In this document: positions 16,538 through 26,545 of the stretch, one piece after another | Layout: each line of letters opens with the position of its first letter | Numbering within the stretch: the first letter of the stretch is position 1 | DNA from: Marinicella litoralis | GTDB taxonomy: Bacteria > Pseudomonadota > Gammaproteobacteria > Xanthomonadales > Marinicellaceae | DNA length: 64,000 nucleotides | Reading direction: 5' to 3' | NCBI RefSeq assembly: GCF_002591915.1 | Contig: NZ_NIHB01000001.1 | Span: forward strand, 1,120,286 to 1,184,285 | The notes under the pieces: generated by a model | What the model was told of the DNA's origin: nothing | The model's database searches: none | The model's input: the letters and a program-made list of their open reading frames with translations, nothing else | Translations under genes and position numbers: made by a program

Positions 16538-19289
16538 AATCGAGGTGAATAAGTTAAGCCCGGAAGATTGGGCGATGGTATTGCGTTGGTACGATGAATT
16601 GTTCGAACTGACGGAATCAGTCTGTCATGAAAAAATGGCTTCAGTTGATTTGACTCCTGAAGCCAAACACATGTTGCAACAAATGTTGGCTAACAGTCAC
16701 ACAAACAGCATTTTGGATAAAACCATAGATCCACTGATAGAAGATTTATTGGGCCATGATGCCCTTCATCCACATGCCATTCCAGCACACATTGTGGGTC
16801 GGACTTTTGGCGCTTGGAAGGTAATAGATGTGTTGGCCAGTGGTGGTATGGGTCAGGTCTTTTTGGCTGAACGGGCCGATGGACAATTTGAAAAGCAGGT
16901 GGCACTCAAAATCATCAAATCTGGACAATTTTCAACCTTAAGCCAACAGCGTTTTTTGGAAGAAATGAGGACTTTGGCTCAATTAGAACACCCGCACATT
17001 GCCAGATTGATTGATGGGGGAAACAGCGATGAAAACATTGCTTATTTTGTTATGGAATTGGTGCATGGTGCCCCCATATGTGAATACGCCAATCTCAATG
17101 CCCTCAATTTAAATGATCGAATTTCCTTGGTGATTCAAGCCATTGAAGCCGTTGAGTTCGCACATCAAAGTTTGATCATCCATGGTGACATCAAGCCCGC
17201 AAATATACTGGTCAATGATGCAGGCCAAGTCAAGTTGGTGGATTTTGGGATTGCCCGTCCGTTAGAAGCACAGGATTCGACTGATTTTTTACCGCAATTC
17301 ACCCCAAGTTATGCTTCACCTGAACAAGCACAGGGCAAACCCTTAAGTACTGCCAGTGATGTATTTGGATTATCTGCAGTCCTGTTTGAGTTGTGTACCG
17401 GTTGTGCGCCCAGGTCACAAGCGACAACCACCACTGAAATTGATTACATTGAACAAACCACAGCGCCCATAGCAGCGGCTTACCAACGTTTCAAAAACAA
17501 CCAAAATCAGCAAATCAATCATATCATTGGTGAAAAACCAGGTAAATTAGACCGGGCCCTGTCTCGGGAATTGGGTGCCATTATTGACAAAGGATTAAAG
17601 ATTGAAACGGCACAACGGTATAGAAACACCACAGAGTTAAGGCGTGACTTACAGTCATTTGTTGCCGGTGATCCGGTTGCAACCTACAGTCAACAAAGCT
17701 TGTATCGCTGGCGCAAAGCGGTGGCCAATCACAAGTGGCCAGTATTCATTTCTGGCATGGCCTTGTTGGGTATTGTAGGCTTCGCTGTGGTGGCCATGCA
17801 ACAAGCCAAATTGGCTCGCGATGAAACCGCAAAAGCCCAATGGGCCAATCAATTTTTACTCAGTATTTTTGCGGCTGCTGATCCAGTAAAAAACCAAAAA
17901 ACGCCAATCAGTGTCAATGAATTGACAGGTATGGCGGCCAATAAAATCCTTGAAGATGACAGCGACATTCACTTAAAAGCCGATTCTTTGGAATTATTGA
18001 GTCAAATTCAACACCGATTGGGAGAAGTTGAATCAGCAGGATTGTTGAATACAGAACAAATTAAATTGTTGGAAAAATTTCCTGACAATCAACAACAACT
18101 GGCAGAGGCACACATCAATGCCGGTCAAATCATGGTGACGCTCAATGATTTCGAACAATCCACCAAACATTTTAAACTGGCCATGGATTTGGTCCCATTG
18201 GAGCAAGCAGTCAACCAACAATCAGTCAATGCTGCCATGGGTATGGCTGACAGTTTAATTCGTTTTGACCAAGAAAAAGCGGCCGAAAAGATTGTGGAAG
18301 ATCTGGTGGACAATGAAGCAACCATATCAATGCTGAACAACAAGGATCTTTTGATGGCCACCCTATACATGCTTAAAGCCAAGTTGGCCAAGGCTTATTT
18401 TGCCTATGATCAGGCATTGTCAGACATCACGGTTGCCAAATCTTTTGCCATAAAAGTTACTGACAATGCAATGTTGTACCCAGAAGTTTTGGGCATTGAA
18501 TCTGATGTCTATTTTGAAAGAGGAGAAAGTACAAAAGCAGAAGTAATTGATCGTCAGTTGGTGGCTTATTTCAAAGACAAGTTTGGTGCGACTCATCCAG
18601 AAACCATTGACAGTTTGAGCAACTTGGCGGTTTCACTGCTGACGCTGGGTAAAATCAAAGAAAGCATTGCCGTTAATTTAGAAATCATCGCGAGCCTACA
18701 ACTGGCAGGTATTACAGATCACCAAGAAGCCGCCTCTTATTTGAACTTGGGAATTGCTTATGATATTTTGGGTGAATACCAAAAAGCACTGGATAATTTG
18801 AAACTGGCCGAAGCCATGTGGCCAACCCTGACGCCCAGGTATTTGTATTACGATGCTTTGACCTACGTCAGTATGGCCAGAACTTTTTTAACATTAAACC
18901 AATTGGACTTGGCAGAACTGTATTTCGACAAGGGATTGACAACACTGGCTGAAGAGAATGGCGTTGATCACCATCGATACGCTTGGTTTCAAGTTAAGTA
19001 TGTTGCCTTGTTGTTGGCACAGGGCAAGTTGACTGAAGCAGAATTGATTTTACCCAACGCCCATCAAAAAATAGTTGATGTCTATGGGGTGGATGGAAAA
19101 CGCACCGCCTTGGCTGACATCAGGTGGGCACAGTTGAATGCAGCGCTGGGTCATCAACAACAAGCGGCTGTACAAGCTGCCAAAGCGTTAAAGGTATTGG
19201 ATTTACCCCATGTGCGTCATCGCTATCCAGCAGAAATTGCTGTGGCAAAACAGTTGGTCAAGCAATCAAAGATTGCGCCAGAAAAATAA
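16530..19289 (+). CDS. Ser/Thr protein kinase with TM segment and TPR-like tail (module 1)
   Basis: A 919-aa membrane kinase. Residues 1-90 resemble the N-terminal linker of this family. The kinase domain spans about 93-370: glycine loop ASGGMGQV, Lys127 (VALK), catalytic loop HGDIKPAN at 218-225 and DFG at 238-240. The HRD arginine is replaced by Gly (HGD), so it is a non-RD kinase. A single membrane segment lies at about 402-424. The rest (about 430-919) is a helical repeat region of TPR type, predicted periplasmic. It overlaps the ECF sigma gene, so the kinase probably regulates that factor. A strong terminator follows. Confidence 0.9.
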   Translation: MNKIEVNKLSPEDWAMVLRWYDELFELTESVCHEKMASVDLTPEAKHMLQQMLANSHTNSILDKTIDPLIEDLLGHDALHPHAIPAHIVGRTFGAWKVIDVLASGGMGQVFLAERADGQFEKQVALKIIKSGQFSTLSQQRFLEEMRTLAQLEHPHIARLIDGGNSDENIAYFVMELVHGAPICEYANLNALNLNDRISLVIQAIEAVEFAHQSLIIHGDIKPANILVNDAGQVKLVDFGIARPLEAQDSTDFLPQFTPSYASPEQAQGKPLSTASDVFGLSAVLFELCTGCAPRSQATTTTEIDYIEQTTAPIAAAYQRFKNNQNQQINHIIGEKPGKLDRALSRELGAIIDKGLKIETAQRYRNTTELRRDLQSFVAGDPVATYSQQSLYRWRKAVANHKWPVFISGMALLGIVGFAVVAMQQAKLARDETAKAQWANQFLLSIFAAADPVKNQKTPISVNELTGMAANKILEDDSDIHLKADSLELLSQIQHRLGEVESAGLLNTEQIKLLEKFPDNQQQLAEAHINAGQIMVTLNDFEQSTKHFKLAMDLVPLEQAVNQQSVNAAMGMADSLIRFDQEKAAEKIVEDLVDNEATISMLNNKDLLMATLYMLKAKLAKAYFAYDQALSDITVAKSFAIKVTDNAMLYPEVLGIESDVYFERGESTKAEVIDRQLVAYFKDKFGATHPETIDSLSNLAVSLLTLGKIKESIAVNLEIIASLQLAGITDHQEAASYLNLGIAYDILGEYQKALDNLKLAEAMWPTLTPRYLYYDALTYVSMARTFLTLNQLDLAELYFDKGLTTLAEENGVDHHRYAWFQVKYVALLLAQGKLTEAELILPNAHQKIVDVYGVDGKRTALADIRWAQLNAALGHQQQAAVQAAKALKVLDLPHVRHRYPAEIAVAKQLVKQSKIAPEK

Positions 19290-19362
19290 AACTAATGTCA
19301 ATGTGAAAACTGCAGCAGCGGGAGATTTAACGGGCCATATGTGAGCCCATCTACCGAACGAT

Positions 19363-19386
19363 AAAAGGCTCCACCAGGAGCCTTTT
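19363..19386 (+). terminator. Rho-independent terminator after module 1 kinase
   Basis: Perfect 10-bp stem AAAAGGCTCC/GGAGCCTTTT with an ACCA loop, T-run on the plus strand. The stem is symmetrical enough to act in both directions and also lies just past the end of queF. Confidence 0.88.
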
Positions 19387-19436
19387 AATGTTTATTTGAG
19401 CTCGCAAGTATTGAAACAACGAGCTGAAGGGATTTT

Positions 19437-19790
19437 TTATTTTTTGTGTTCAATGACCACGTCAGTATAAATGCCACCACGGACATTGAATTTCATGGTG
19501 ATTTTCATCCACTTCGGATCAGTCGCTGCAATCAAATCATCTAAAATCTCATTGGTGACTGCTTCATGAAATGCGCCACGCTCACGGAAGGTCCACATGT
19601 ATAATTTCAATGCTTTTAACTCAACACATTTTTCATCGGGTTGGTATTCGATTTTGATGGTAGCGAAATCAGGTTGGCCTGTTTTAGGGCACAAACAAGT
19701 GAATTCAGGAATGTCGATAATGATGGTATAATCCCTTTCCTGATTAGGATTAACAAATGTTTCGAGGTCTTTTGTAGGGTGTGTAGACAT
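19437..19790 (-). CDS. queF: NADPH-dependent 7-cyano-7-deazaguanine reductase QueF (short, unimodular type)
   Basis: A 117-aa enzyme that reduces preQ0 to preQ1 in queuosine synthesis. The motif [14 protein letters not shown] carries the catalytic Cys34 and Asp41, and [20 protein letters not shown] carries the QueF-specific nucleotide-binding residues. This is the short form as in Bacillus, not the longer two-domain form of E. coli. ATG 19790 is preferred to the one at 19823 because the family N-terminus starts there and GAG precedes it. It is divergent from smc. Confidence 0.93.
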   Translation of the reverse strand: MSTHPTKDLETFVNPNQERDYTIIIDIPEFTCLCPKTGQPDFATIKIEYQPDEKCVELKALKLYMWTFRERGAFHEAVTNEILDDLIAATDPKWMKITMKFNVRGGIYTDVVIEHKK

Positions 19791-19879
19791 GTTATTCTCA
19801 GTTATATAATAGGCCAATGACAATCAAGGGCGGAACAATACCCAAAAAGGGAAGAATTTTCAAGCAAAATGCACAATAG

Positions 19880-22800
19880 ATGAAACTATCAAAGATAAAA
19901 TTAGCAGGATTCAAATCATTTGTTGATCCAACTGAAGTTTTAATGCCAAGTAACCTGATTGGGGTGGTTGGTCCAAATGGTTGTGGAAAATCCAATATCA
20001 TAGATGCCGTTCGTTGGGTGATGGGGGAAACTTCTGCCAAAATGTTGCGCGGCGCTTCAATGACAGATGTTATTTTTTCGGGATCTGCGTCGAGAAAACC
20101 AGTCAGTTTGGCCACTGTAGAATTGATCTTTGATAATTCTGATGGACAAATTCAAGGTGAATATGCCAGCTACAACGAAATTTCAGTCAAGCGACAAGTC
20201 AATCGAGATTCACAATCATTCTATTATTTAAACGGCAGTAAATGTCGCAAAAAAGACATTGTTGATTTGTTTTTAGGCACCGGCTTAGGGCCCAGAAGTT
20301 ACTCGATCATTGAACAAGGCATGATTTCAAACATCGTCGAATCAAAGCCTGAAGATTTGCGTGGTTATATAGAAGAAGCTGCAGGGGTATCAAAATACCG
20401 AGAACGGCGCAGGGAAACTGAGCGACGCATCATTCGCACCAAAGAAAATTTGGAAAGATTGGATGATTTACGGACGGAAGTGGGTAAGCACATTCAGCAT
20501 TTACAACGCCAAGCGAAAAATGCCGAAAGGTATACTGGGTTGAAAAATCAGTTCAAACAATTCAAAGATGAAGTATTGGCATTGCGTTGGCAACAATGGC
20601 ATCAAAAAGCCGAAAGCAGCCAGGTCAAAGTGAATCAACTCAAAACCGCGGTGGAAAAAGTCAAATCTTCACGGACTGATGGCGAAAAACTGATTGAAGA
20701 GCATCGCTATGCCCACCAAACTTTGGTCGATGAGAACAATAAAGTTCAAGAACAGCTGTATCAAGTTAATGGTGAAATCGGCAAGATTGAACAATCGATT
20801 GCGCACTCAAAATCCTTGTCAGAAAGGCATAAAAATGATTTGGCCAGTACCGAAGCCAGTCTCAAAGTGGCGCAGCAACAGTTACAATCAGATCAAGCAG
20901 AACTGCAACAGCAAAATGCCTTGTTGAATGAGTCCAGCCCACAACTTGAAATGTTGTCAGCACAACTTGAAGAGTCACAAATCCTGAATCAAGAAAGTGA
21001 GTCAGCACAAGAGGCTTGGCGCTTAAAGTGGGATGAGAACAACCACAAAGTGGCTGATAAAAACAGAATCATTGAAGTTGAAAAAACAAAAATAGCATCC
21101 TTAGAGTCTCACATGATGAGACAACAAGATCGATTGAAATCAGTACAACCCCAAGACAATGATGCCCATGTCAAAAGCCTCAAAGATGAGCTCGTGGTGT
21201 TACAAGAACAACAGGAAACACAAACCACTAAACATGAGACTTTTGAGTCAAGTTTGATTGAACTCAAGGACCAGGCCAATTTGTTGATTGAAAAACGTCA
21301 ACAAATCAGGCAGGCGATTGATCAACTACAAGAACAATTGCACCAAGCCAAAGGCAGAAGAGGGTCTTTGTTGGCATTACAACAAGCCGCTCAAGCCCAT
21401 GACAACACAGAATTGAAACAATGGTTGGCACAAAACAGTCAAATTCAAAATAAGCGATTGGCAGAATTGATCGAAGTGGATGCAGGTTGGGAAGTCGCTG
21501 TTGAAACGGTGTTACAAGACAAGTTACAAGCCTTGGTTACCTCACACCATGACCTGTTGGCGGTGATGTCTGGCTGGCAATACGGAGAAGTGACCACCCT
21601 GTTGGCCAATCAAGGAAAAATAAGCCCCAAACCTGGTACTTTGGCTGAATGTGTCAAAGGCCCCGATGCCATGACCGCATGGTTCAACCAAATCAGGATT
21701 TGTGATGACCCCCAAGATGCGCAAAAATTAACCCAACAACTGGCTGAAGGTGAATCCATCGTAACCCGTTCAGGGGAATGGCTGGGTGCCAACTGGGTTC
21801 ATGTCAACCGAGGCCAGCAACAAGAAAACTTTTTGTTACGTAAAAAAGAACTGGAAGCCTTGAATGACAGCATAGCAGAGAATGAAACCAAGTTAGCGGA
21901 ACTGGCAGCCCAAGCAGAACAAGTGAAAGCAGACAAAGCCACCAAAGACCAACAAGTGGAACAATTACAGCTTGATGTCAATATGTCACACCGAAAATTA
22001 TCTGAGCTACAGAGCTTGGTGATGAACAAAAGCCAGTTGATAGAACGTGAGCTACAACAGAACCAAGAAAAAACCGCTGAATCTGCACAAATTGCTCAAC
22101 AGTTGGCAGCGGATGAAAATCAAGTCAAGGCCGCTCGAGCCCTTTTAGAGCAAGCGATGAATGAGTTGGCTGAAGGTGAAACAACCAAACAACAACTGTT
22201 GGCACTTCAACAACAAAACCAAAGCCAGTACCAACAAACCAAAGCGCAATTGAATGACATTTCAAACCGCTACTACCAATTGAAAATGGGCCTTTCCGCC
22301 ACCCAAAATAAAATTGATTCATTGACCCAGAGCATTCGACGAACAGAAGACAATTTAACGGTTTTGGTGGCCAGAAAGGATGACTTGTTAAAACAATTGA
22401 GTCAGGATTTGAACCCCATAGAAGGGCAAAAACAAACACTGGATAAATTGGTCAGTCAGCGTTTAGAAACCGAGAAACAGCGTGATCAAATGCGACAACA
22501 AGTATCGGCCTCGCAATTGAAGTTAGATGCTTTAGAGCGAGAACGTCACGACCATCAAAAACGCATTGATGATGCCCGAAGTGCATTGGAAGCGGCCAAA
22601 CTGGAGTGGCAATCACATCAGTTAAAAGCCAATGCGTTTGTCGATCAGTTAAAGGATCAAGACCAAGATGCCGAAAGCATCATCCAAGACATGAACCTGA
22701 CTGAAGAACAGTCATTGGATCAGTTGGTTGAGCAAAAAGAAGCACAAATAGAGCGTTTGCAAAGGAATATAGTCAGGCTGGAGCCAGTCAATTTAGCTGC

Positions 22801-23392
22801 CATCGAAGAATTCGATGAAGAGTCTAAGCGTAAACAATACTTGGATGATCAAAATGAAGATTTGGTTAAAGCTTTGGAAACGCTGGAAGATGCCATTGCC
22901 CGCATCGACAAAGACACCCGGACATTATTCAAAGAAACTTTTGAAGCGGTTAACAGCAACATCAAACAATTATTTCCACGACTTTTTGGTGGCGGACATG
23001 CCTACCTTGAGTTGACTGGTAATGATTTATTAACCACCGGTGTGGCCATCATGGCCAGCCCGCCAGGTAAGCGAGTATCTAGCATTCAATTGCTTTCAGG
23101 TGGAGAAAAGGCATTGACCGCAGTTTCATTGGTGTTTGCTATATTTAATTTGAATCCAGCCCCTTTTTGTATGTTGGACGAAGTGGACGCTCCCTTGGAT
23201 GATGCCAATGTCAGTCGTTTTTCTGCCATGGTCGCAGAAATGTCTGAGAAGGTACAGTTTTTGTTTGTTTCGCACAACAAGGTAACCATGGAAATTGCCA
23301 ATCAATTGATGGGTGTAACCATGCGTGAAGCCGGTGTTTCTCGTTTGGTGACTGTTGATCTGGCAGAAGCGGCTCAGTTGATCGGTGACTGA
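19880..23392 (+). CDS. smc: Chromosome segregation protein SMC
   Basis: A full-length 1170-aa SMC ATPase. The N-terminal Walker A is VVGPNGCGKSNIIDAVRWV (about residues 29-47). Long coiled coils flank a hinge at about residues 515-640. The C-terminal head has the signature LLSGGEKALTAVSLVFAI and Walker B FCMLDEVDAPLDDANV. It condenses and organises newly replicated chromosomes, normally with ScpA and ScpB, which are not in this window. Having SMC rather than MukB places the organism outside the Enterobacteriaceae/Vibrio type. comF follows after 18 bp. Confidence 0.97.
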   Translation: MKLSKIKLAGFKSFVDPTEVLMPSNLIGVVGPNGCGKSNIIDAVRWVMGETSAKMLRGASMTDVIFSGSASRKPVSLATVELIFDNSDGQIQGEYASYNEISVKRQVNRDSQSFYYLNGSKCRKKDIVDLFLGTGLGPRSYSIIEQGMISNIVESKPEDLRGYIEEAAGVSKYRERRRETERRIIRTKENLERLDDLRTEVGKHIQHLQRQAKNAERYTGLKNQFKQFKDEVLALRWQQWHQKAESSQVKVNQLKTAVEKVKSSRTDGEKLIEEHRYAHQTLVDENNKVQEQLYQVNGEIGKIEQSIAHSKSLSERHKNDLASTEASLKVAQQQLQSDQAELQQQNALLNESSPQLEMLSAQLEESQILNQESESAQEAWRLKWDENNHKVADKNRIIEVEKTKIASLESHMMRQQDRLKSVQPQDNDAHVKSLKDELVVLQEQQETQTTKHETFESSLIELKDQANLLIEKRQQIRQAIDQLQEQLHQAKGRRGSLLALQQAAQAHDNTELKQWLAQNSQIQNKRLAELIEVDAGWEVAVETVLQDKLQALVTSHHDLLAVMSGWQYGEVTTLLANQGKISPKPGTLAECVKGPDAMTAWFNQIRICDDPQDAQKLTQQLAEGESIVTRSGEWLGANWVHVNRGQQQENFLLRKKELEALNDSIAENETKLAELAAQAEQVKADKATKDQQVEQLQLDVNMSHRKLSELQSLVMNKSQLIERELQQNQEKTAESAQIAQQLAADENQVKAARALLEQAMNELAEGETTKQQLLALQQQNQSQYQQTKAQLNDISNRYYQLKMGLSATQNKIDSLTQSIRRTEDNLTVLVARKDDLLKQLSQDLNPIEGQKQTLDKLVSQRLETEKQRDQMRQQVSASQLKLDALERERHDHQKRIDDARSALEAAKLEWQSHQLKANAFVDQLKDQDQDAESIIQDMNLTEEQSLDQLVEQKEAQIERLQRNIVRLEPVNLAAIEEFDEESKRKQYLDDQNEDLVKALETLEDAIARIDKDTRTLFKETFEAVNSNIKQLFPRLFGGGHAYLELTGNDLLTTGVAIMASPPGKRVSSIQLLSGGEKALTAVSLVFAIFNLNPAPFCMLDEVDAPLDDANVSRFSAMVAEMSEKVQFLFVSHNKVTMEIANQLMGVTMREAGVSRLVTVDLAEAAQLIGD

Positions 23393-23410
23393 TTCAAGCC
23401 CAAAACAGCT

Positions 23411-24058
23411 GTGAAACGATGTGCGGTTTGTTTGGTTTTATCCGAGGGTATTTTGTGTCATGGTTGTCAGTCGTTAATCCAAGCACCAACAAATCCCTGT
23501 CAAATTTGTGCCAAGCCATTGAATCAACCCGGTGGTATCTGTGGTGAATGCCGCAGTGACCCGCCTGCGTTTTCTCAAACCATTTGTGCGGCCATCTATG
23601 AACCTCCAGTCAGTACCTGGGTGCAACAATTGAAATTTGGCAATCGCATGGATCGGGCCCGCATCATGGCTGAAGCGTTGCTGAAACCGTTGCAAGCCAT
23701 TGATAACAACATACCCATTATACCGGTGCCTTTACACCCCAAGCGGTTGCGCCATAGGGGCTACAACCAGGCACATGAAATCGCCAAAATCATCGCCAAA
23801 CGGCAAAACCGGCCACTACTCAGCGATGCCCTGATCAGAACCAAAAACACTGCCATGCAGGCCGAATTACACGAAAAACAACGTGCCAACAACGTCCGAG
23901 CGGCTTTTGCCGTGAATCAACCCATTGAGTCCGATACAGTGATTGTGTTGGACGATGTGATGACCACCGGTCAAACCCTGCGTTCGGTTGCCAAGTGCCT
24001 GAATCAAGCGGGTGTTGATGAGGTGATTGTCGCTGTGTTTGCTCGATCAGGCGCTTAA
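23411..24058 (+). CDS. comF: ComF-family phosphoribosyltransferase-like protein
   Basis: A 215-aa ComF/GntX-type protein. The N-terminus has three Cys pairs that form a zinc ribbon (CAVC, CHGC, CQICAKPLNQPGGICGEC). The C-terminus is a type I phosphoribosyltransferase fold with VIVLDDVMTTGQTL, the PRPP-binding loop. ComF proteins support uptake of transforming DNA in naturally competent bacteria. The start is GTG. It is 18 bp behind smc and ends in a bidirectional terminator. Confidence 0.92.
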   Translation: MKRCAVCLVLSEGILCHGCQSLIQAPTNPCQICAKPLNQPGGICGECRSDPPAFSQTICAAIYEPPVSTWVQQLKFGNRMDRARIMAEALLKPLQAIDNNIPIIPVPLHPKRLRHRGYNQAHEIAKIIAKRQNRPLLSDALIRTKNTAMQAELHEKQRANNVRAAFAVNQPIESDTVIVLDDVMTTGQTLRSVAKCLNQAGVDEVIVAVFARSGA

Positions 24059-24063
24059 ACGAA

Positions 24064-24094
24064 AAAAACCCGCCCCAATAAATGGGCGGGTTTT
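24064..24094. terminator. Bidirectional Rho-independent terminator between comF and the P-domain protein
   Basis: 11-bp stem AAAACCCGCCC/GGGCGGGTTTT with an 8-base loop, A-run on one side and T-run on the other, between two convergent genes. Confidence 0.9.
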
Positions 24095-24111
24095 CCTGTG
24101 ATCAATTGATT

Positions 24112-25857
24112 TTATCTAAAACGAATGTTTGCCAATGGCCTATCTAAACTAAACGCATTATTTGGCGAGACCTCAATCAGGTTGTTATCCGGATCAGGAC
24201 TGCCGCTGGGTCTGATGATAAAGCGGCTGCCGAAACCATCAGTATTCGGTCGCCACACAGCAAAGTCATCGATGCCATCTCCATCATAATCACCGGTGAC
24301 AGGAATGTCGGTTGAATGGATTCCAAATAAACTGCCTCCGACGGGAGTGAGTGAATTGTAGTTTTGAGTGTCGTCATTGACAAACCAGCTGATTTCATCG
24401 AAATCAGTTCCAAAAGCTATGGCGATGCCGGCTAAATTGTTGGGCAGGAAAGTGCCGGGAACCATGCCCGCTTCTGGAATAAATTCAGCACTGGCACTGT
24501 CAAATAACAGACTGCCATCTGTGCCGTTATAAACTTGAACATTTTGATTACCTGCTGTGCCACCATCATCAATAAATAGGGCGAAATCAGCCACACCGTC
24601 ACCATTGTGATCAAACCCACCACCTGGTTTAAAGTCACCAGTGGTGCCATCCGGAGTTTCAAAGAACCCTAATGTATATGTAGATGAGTTTATCCATTGT
24701 AATGTAGATCCTGTACTGACATCTCTGCTGACAAAAAGAGCAATATCATCCAGGCCATCACCATCATAATCACCAAGTTGCAAATCAAGGGTGTAACCAG
24801 CCGGTGGGATATTATTCAGGAAAGAAACAGGCAAGTCATCAGGGCGAGACGACCGCCTAATCAGGAATTGAAAAGTTTCATCATTATAGGGTGTTTTAAA
24901 TACCATGTCCTTGATGCCATCGCCATCGAAATCACCGCCACTGGTCATTTCCGTGGAGGAAAAAGGCAACCCCGTAAAGATTGTATTGTCCTCTGAAGGT
25001 GAGTTGGTACCATCGTTGGTGATTATTTGAACATTTAAATCAGGAAAATTATCCCAAGAGGTCACATAATCACTAAAACCCGTGCCAGTAAAGTCATATT
25101 GAGCTTTTTGACATTGGCCCATAACATTGGAAGCAGCCAACGATAGCGACTGATAAGGTACACTGGTGACGTCTTCAAAACCCGTACTGAATAAATAATC
25201 ACCATTCACAGTCCCAGTAAAGTAAACATTATTGACTTGACCGACATCGGCAGGAGCCAAATCAGCGATATGAAGCGTCCAAACACCGTTGCTTTGCGCT
25301 GGGGTTAATCCGCCAAATGCGCCGTTCATGCGGGTGGTGCAGCCACCATGCCCATTGGCATAACCAAAAACGCTGGGAATGATGATGCCAGCGGTGCTGG
25401 TGCGGTATTCCCCTGCCGGTATCACGCCTGACTGGCTCGATGTCCAAATGTCGTTGTTGGCTTGGTCATGAAAGATGTATTCACCGTTCAAGTCAGCACT
25501 TGAATCAATGCGAGAAAACAAGACCAACTGCGCCAGCCCATCAGGTGAAGTTAAAGTGACGTTGAGGTCCTGGGCATAGCTGTGTTCAATGTCCAGCACA
25601 ATTTGTAAATCTGTGATATCTCCTTGAAAAGCCCCGGTCATGTCGATGGGGATGTCTATCCCAGCAGGGTCGTCGTCTGGAATACTGTAAGGAAAAGCAC
25701 CACGCGCTTGGTGGGTCTTTTGGGGTGAAGAAACAGTCTTTGCTTGAACAGTTAAGTTGGTTTGGAAAATTTGAAATGGACTGAAGATTGGTTTGGCCAT
25801 TGATAAGTGACTTATCAACAACAGTACAGTGATGAGAAATGCTTTGGATCGAAACAT
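24112..25857 (-). CDS. Secreted protein with P-domain, GFE motif and FG-GAP-like repeats
   Basis: A 581-aa secreted protein. After the signal peptide (about 1-21) comes a proprotein-convertase P-domain-like beta-sandwich (about 50-210: DLQIVLDIEHSYAQDLNVTL, VWTLHIADLAPADVGQVN). YLFSTGFED follows at about residue 230. The rest (about 240-581) has repeated calcium-binding loops (DFDGDGIKD, DYDGDGLDD, DHNGDGVAD, DYDGDGIDD) of FG-GAP/VCBS type. There is no protease domain, so it is more likely an adhesin or surface protein. Start supported by AGGAGGT 4 nt upstream. It follows the kinase and sigma genes of module 2 on the same strand. Confidence 0.82.
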   Translation of the reverse strand: MFRSKAFLITVLLLISHLSMAKPIFSPFQIFQTNLTVQAKTVSSPQKTHQARGAFPYSIPDDDPAGIDIPIDMTGAFQGDITDLQIVLDIEHSYAQDLNVTLTSPDGLAQLVLFSRIDSSADLNGEYIFHDQANNDIWTSSQSGVIPAGEYRTSTAGIIIPSVFGYANGHGGCTTRMNGAFGGLTPAQSNGVWTLHIADLAPADVGQVNNVYFTGTVNGDYLFSTGFEDVTSVPYQSLSLAASNVMGQCQKAQYDFTGTGFSDYVTSWDNFPDLNVQIITNDGTNSPSEDNTIFTGLPFSSTEMTSGGDFDGDGIKDMVFKTPYNDETFQFLIRRSSRPDDLPVSFLNNIPPAGYTLDLQLGDYDGDGLDDIALFVSRDVSTGSTLQWINSSTYTLGFFETPDGTTGDFKPGGGFDHNGDGVADFALFIDDGGTAGNQNVQVYNGTDGSLLFDSASAEFIPEAGMVPGTFLPNNLAGIAIAFGTDFDEISWFVNDDTQNYNSLTPVGGSLFGIHSTDIPVTGDYDGDGIDDFAVWRPNTDGFGSRFIIRPSGSPDPDNNLIEVSPNNAFSLDRPLANIRFR

Positions 25858-25993
25858 ATTGACCTCCTATTAAGTAAATAATGAGGTGCTTGTGTTCTGA
25901 CTTTGCACCCCCCTTAACTAGGTAGGCGGGCTTTTGGCATCAAAGCGGCCAAAAAATTTATTAAAGATGATTCAATTTGCGACAGTATTAATT

Positions 25994-26545
25994 TCAGGAG
26001 CTGAGTTCGCGATTAAGCCACAAGCGGGCCACTGACCAATCCCGGCGGATGGTGCGTTCTGATGAGTCAACGACACTCGCAATTTCTTGGTGACTGAGTC
26101 CACCGTAGAACTTAAGGGTCACTATTTCAGCCAATTCGGGATCAAACTGCTCCAGTTTTAACAGTGCATCCTCCAAAGCATCCAGCTCAACCGCATTGGA
26201 CTGCTGGGTGTCTTCTTCAACCAAAGTATGTAAGGTTAAATCATTGCCGCGTTTGTTGGTGTTTCTTTTGCGATAACGGTCTACCAACACGCGCCGCATG
26301 GTGCGGGCTGCCATCGAGTAGAAGTGAGTCCTGTCTTGCCAGTCCATGGCAGTGATGTCAACCAACTTAAGATAGGCCTCTGATATCAGTTCAGTGCACT
26401 GGATACTGTTTTTCCCTTGATTGAGTTGGATTTTAGCCAGTCGCCGCAACTCTTGATAGACTTGTGGAATCAATTGATCCAAAGCATTTTGGTCGCCTGC
26501 TTGCCATTTTTTGAGCATCAGGGTCAATTGTTGTTTGTCTGTCAT
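25994..26545 (-). CDS. ECF-type RNA polymerase sigma factor (module 2)
   Basis: A 183-aa ECF sigma factor of the same TIGR02999-like kind as in module 1. Region 2 has CTELISEAYLKLVD and RTHFYSMAARTMRRVLVDRYRKR, and region 4 has LKFYGGLSHQEIASVVDSSERTIRRDW. Its ATG overlaps the kinase stop by 4 bp (ATGA), so here the kinase is translated first and the sigma factor second, the reverse of module 1. The secreted P-domain protein starts 136 bp downstream and is a candidate target. Confidence 0.88.
   Translation of the reverse strand: MTDKQQLTLMLKKWQAGDQNALDQLIPQVYQELRRLAKIQLNQGKNSIQCTELISEAYLKLVDITAMDWQDRTHFYSMAARTMRRVLVDRYRKRNTNKRGNDLTLHTLVEEDTQQSNAVELDALEDALLKLEQFDPELAEIVTLKFYGGLSHQEIASVVDSSERTIRRDWSVARLWLNRELSS

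Noticed and set aside
24112-25857. Subtilisin-like protease because of the P-domain
   Set aside because: No catalytic Asp/His/Ser domain is present; only the P-domain and calcium-loop repeats are seen.
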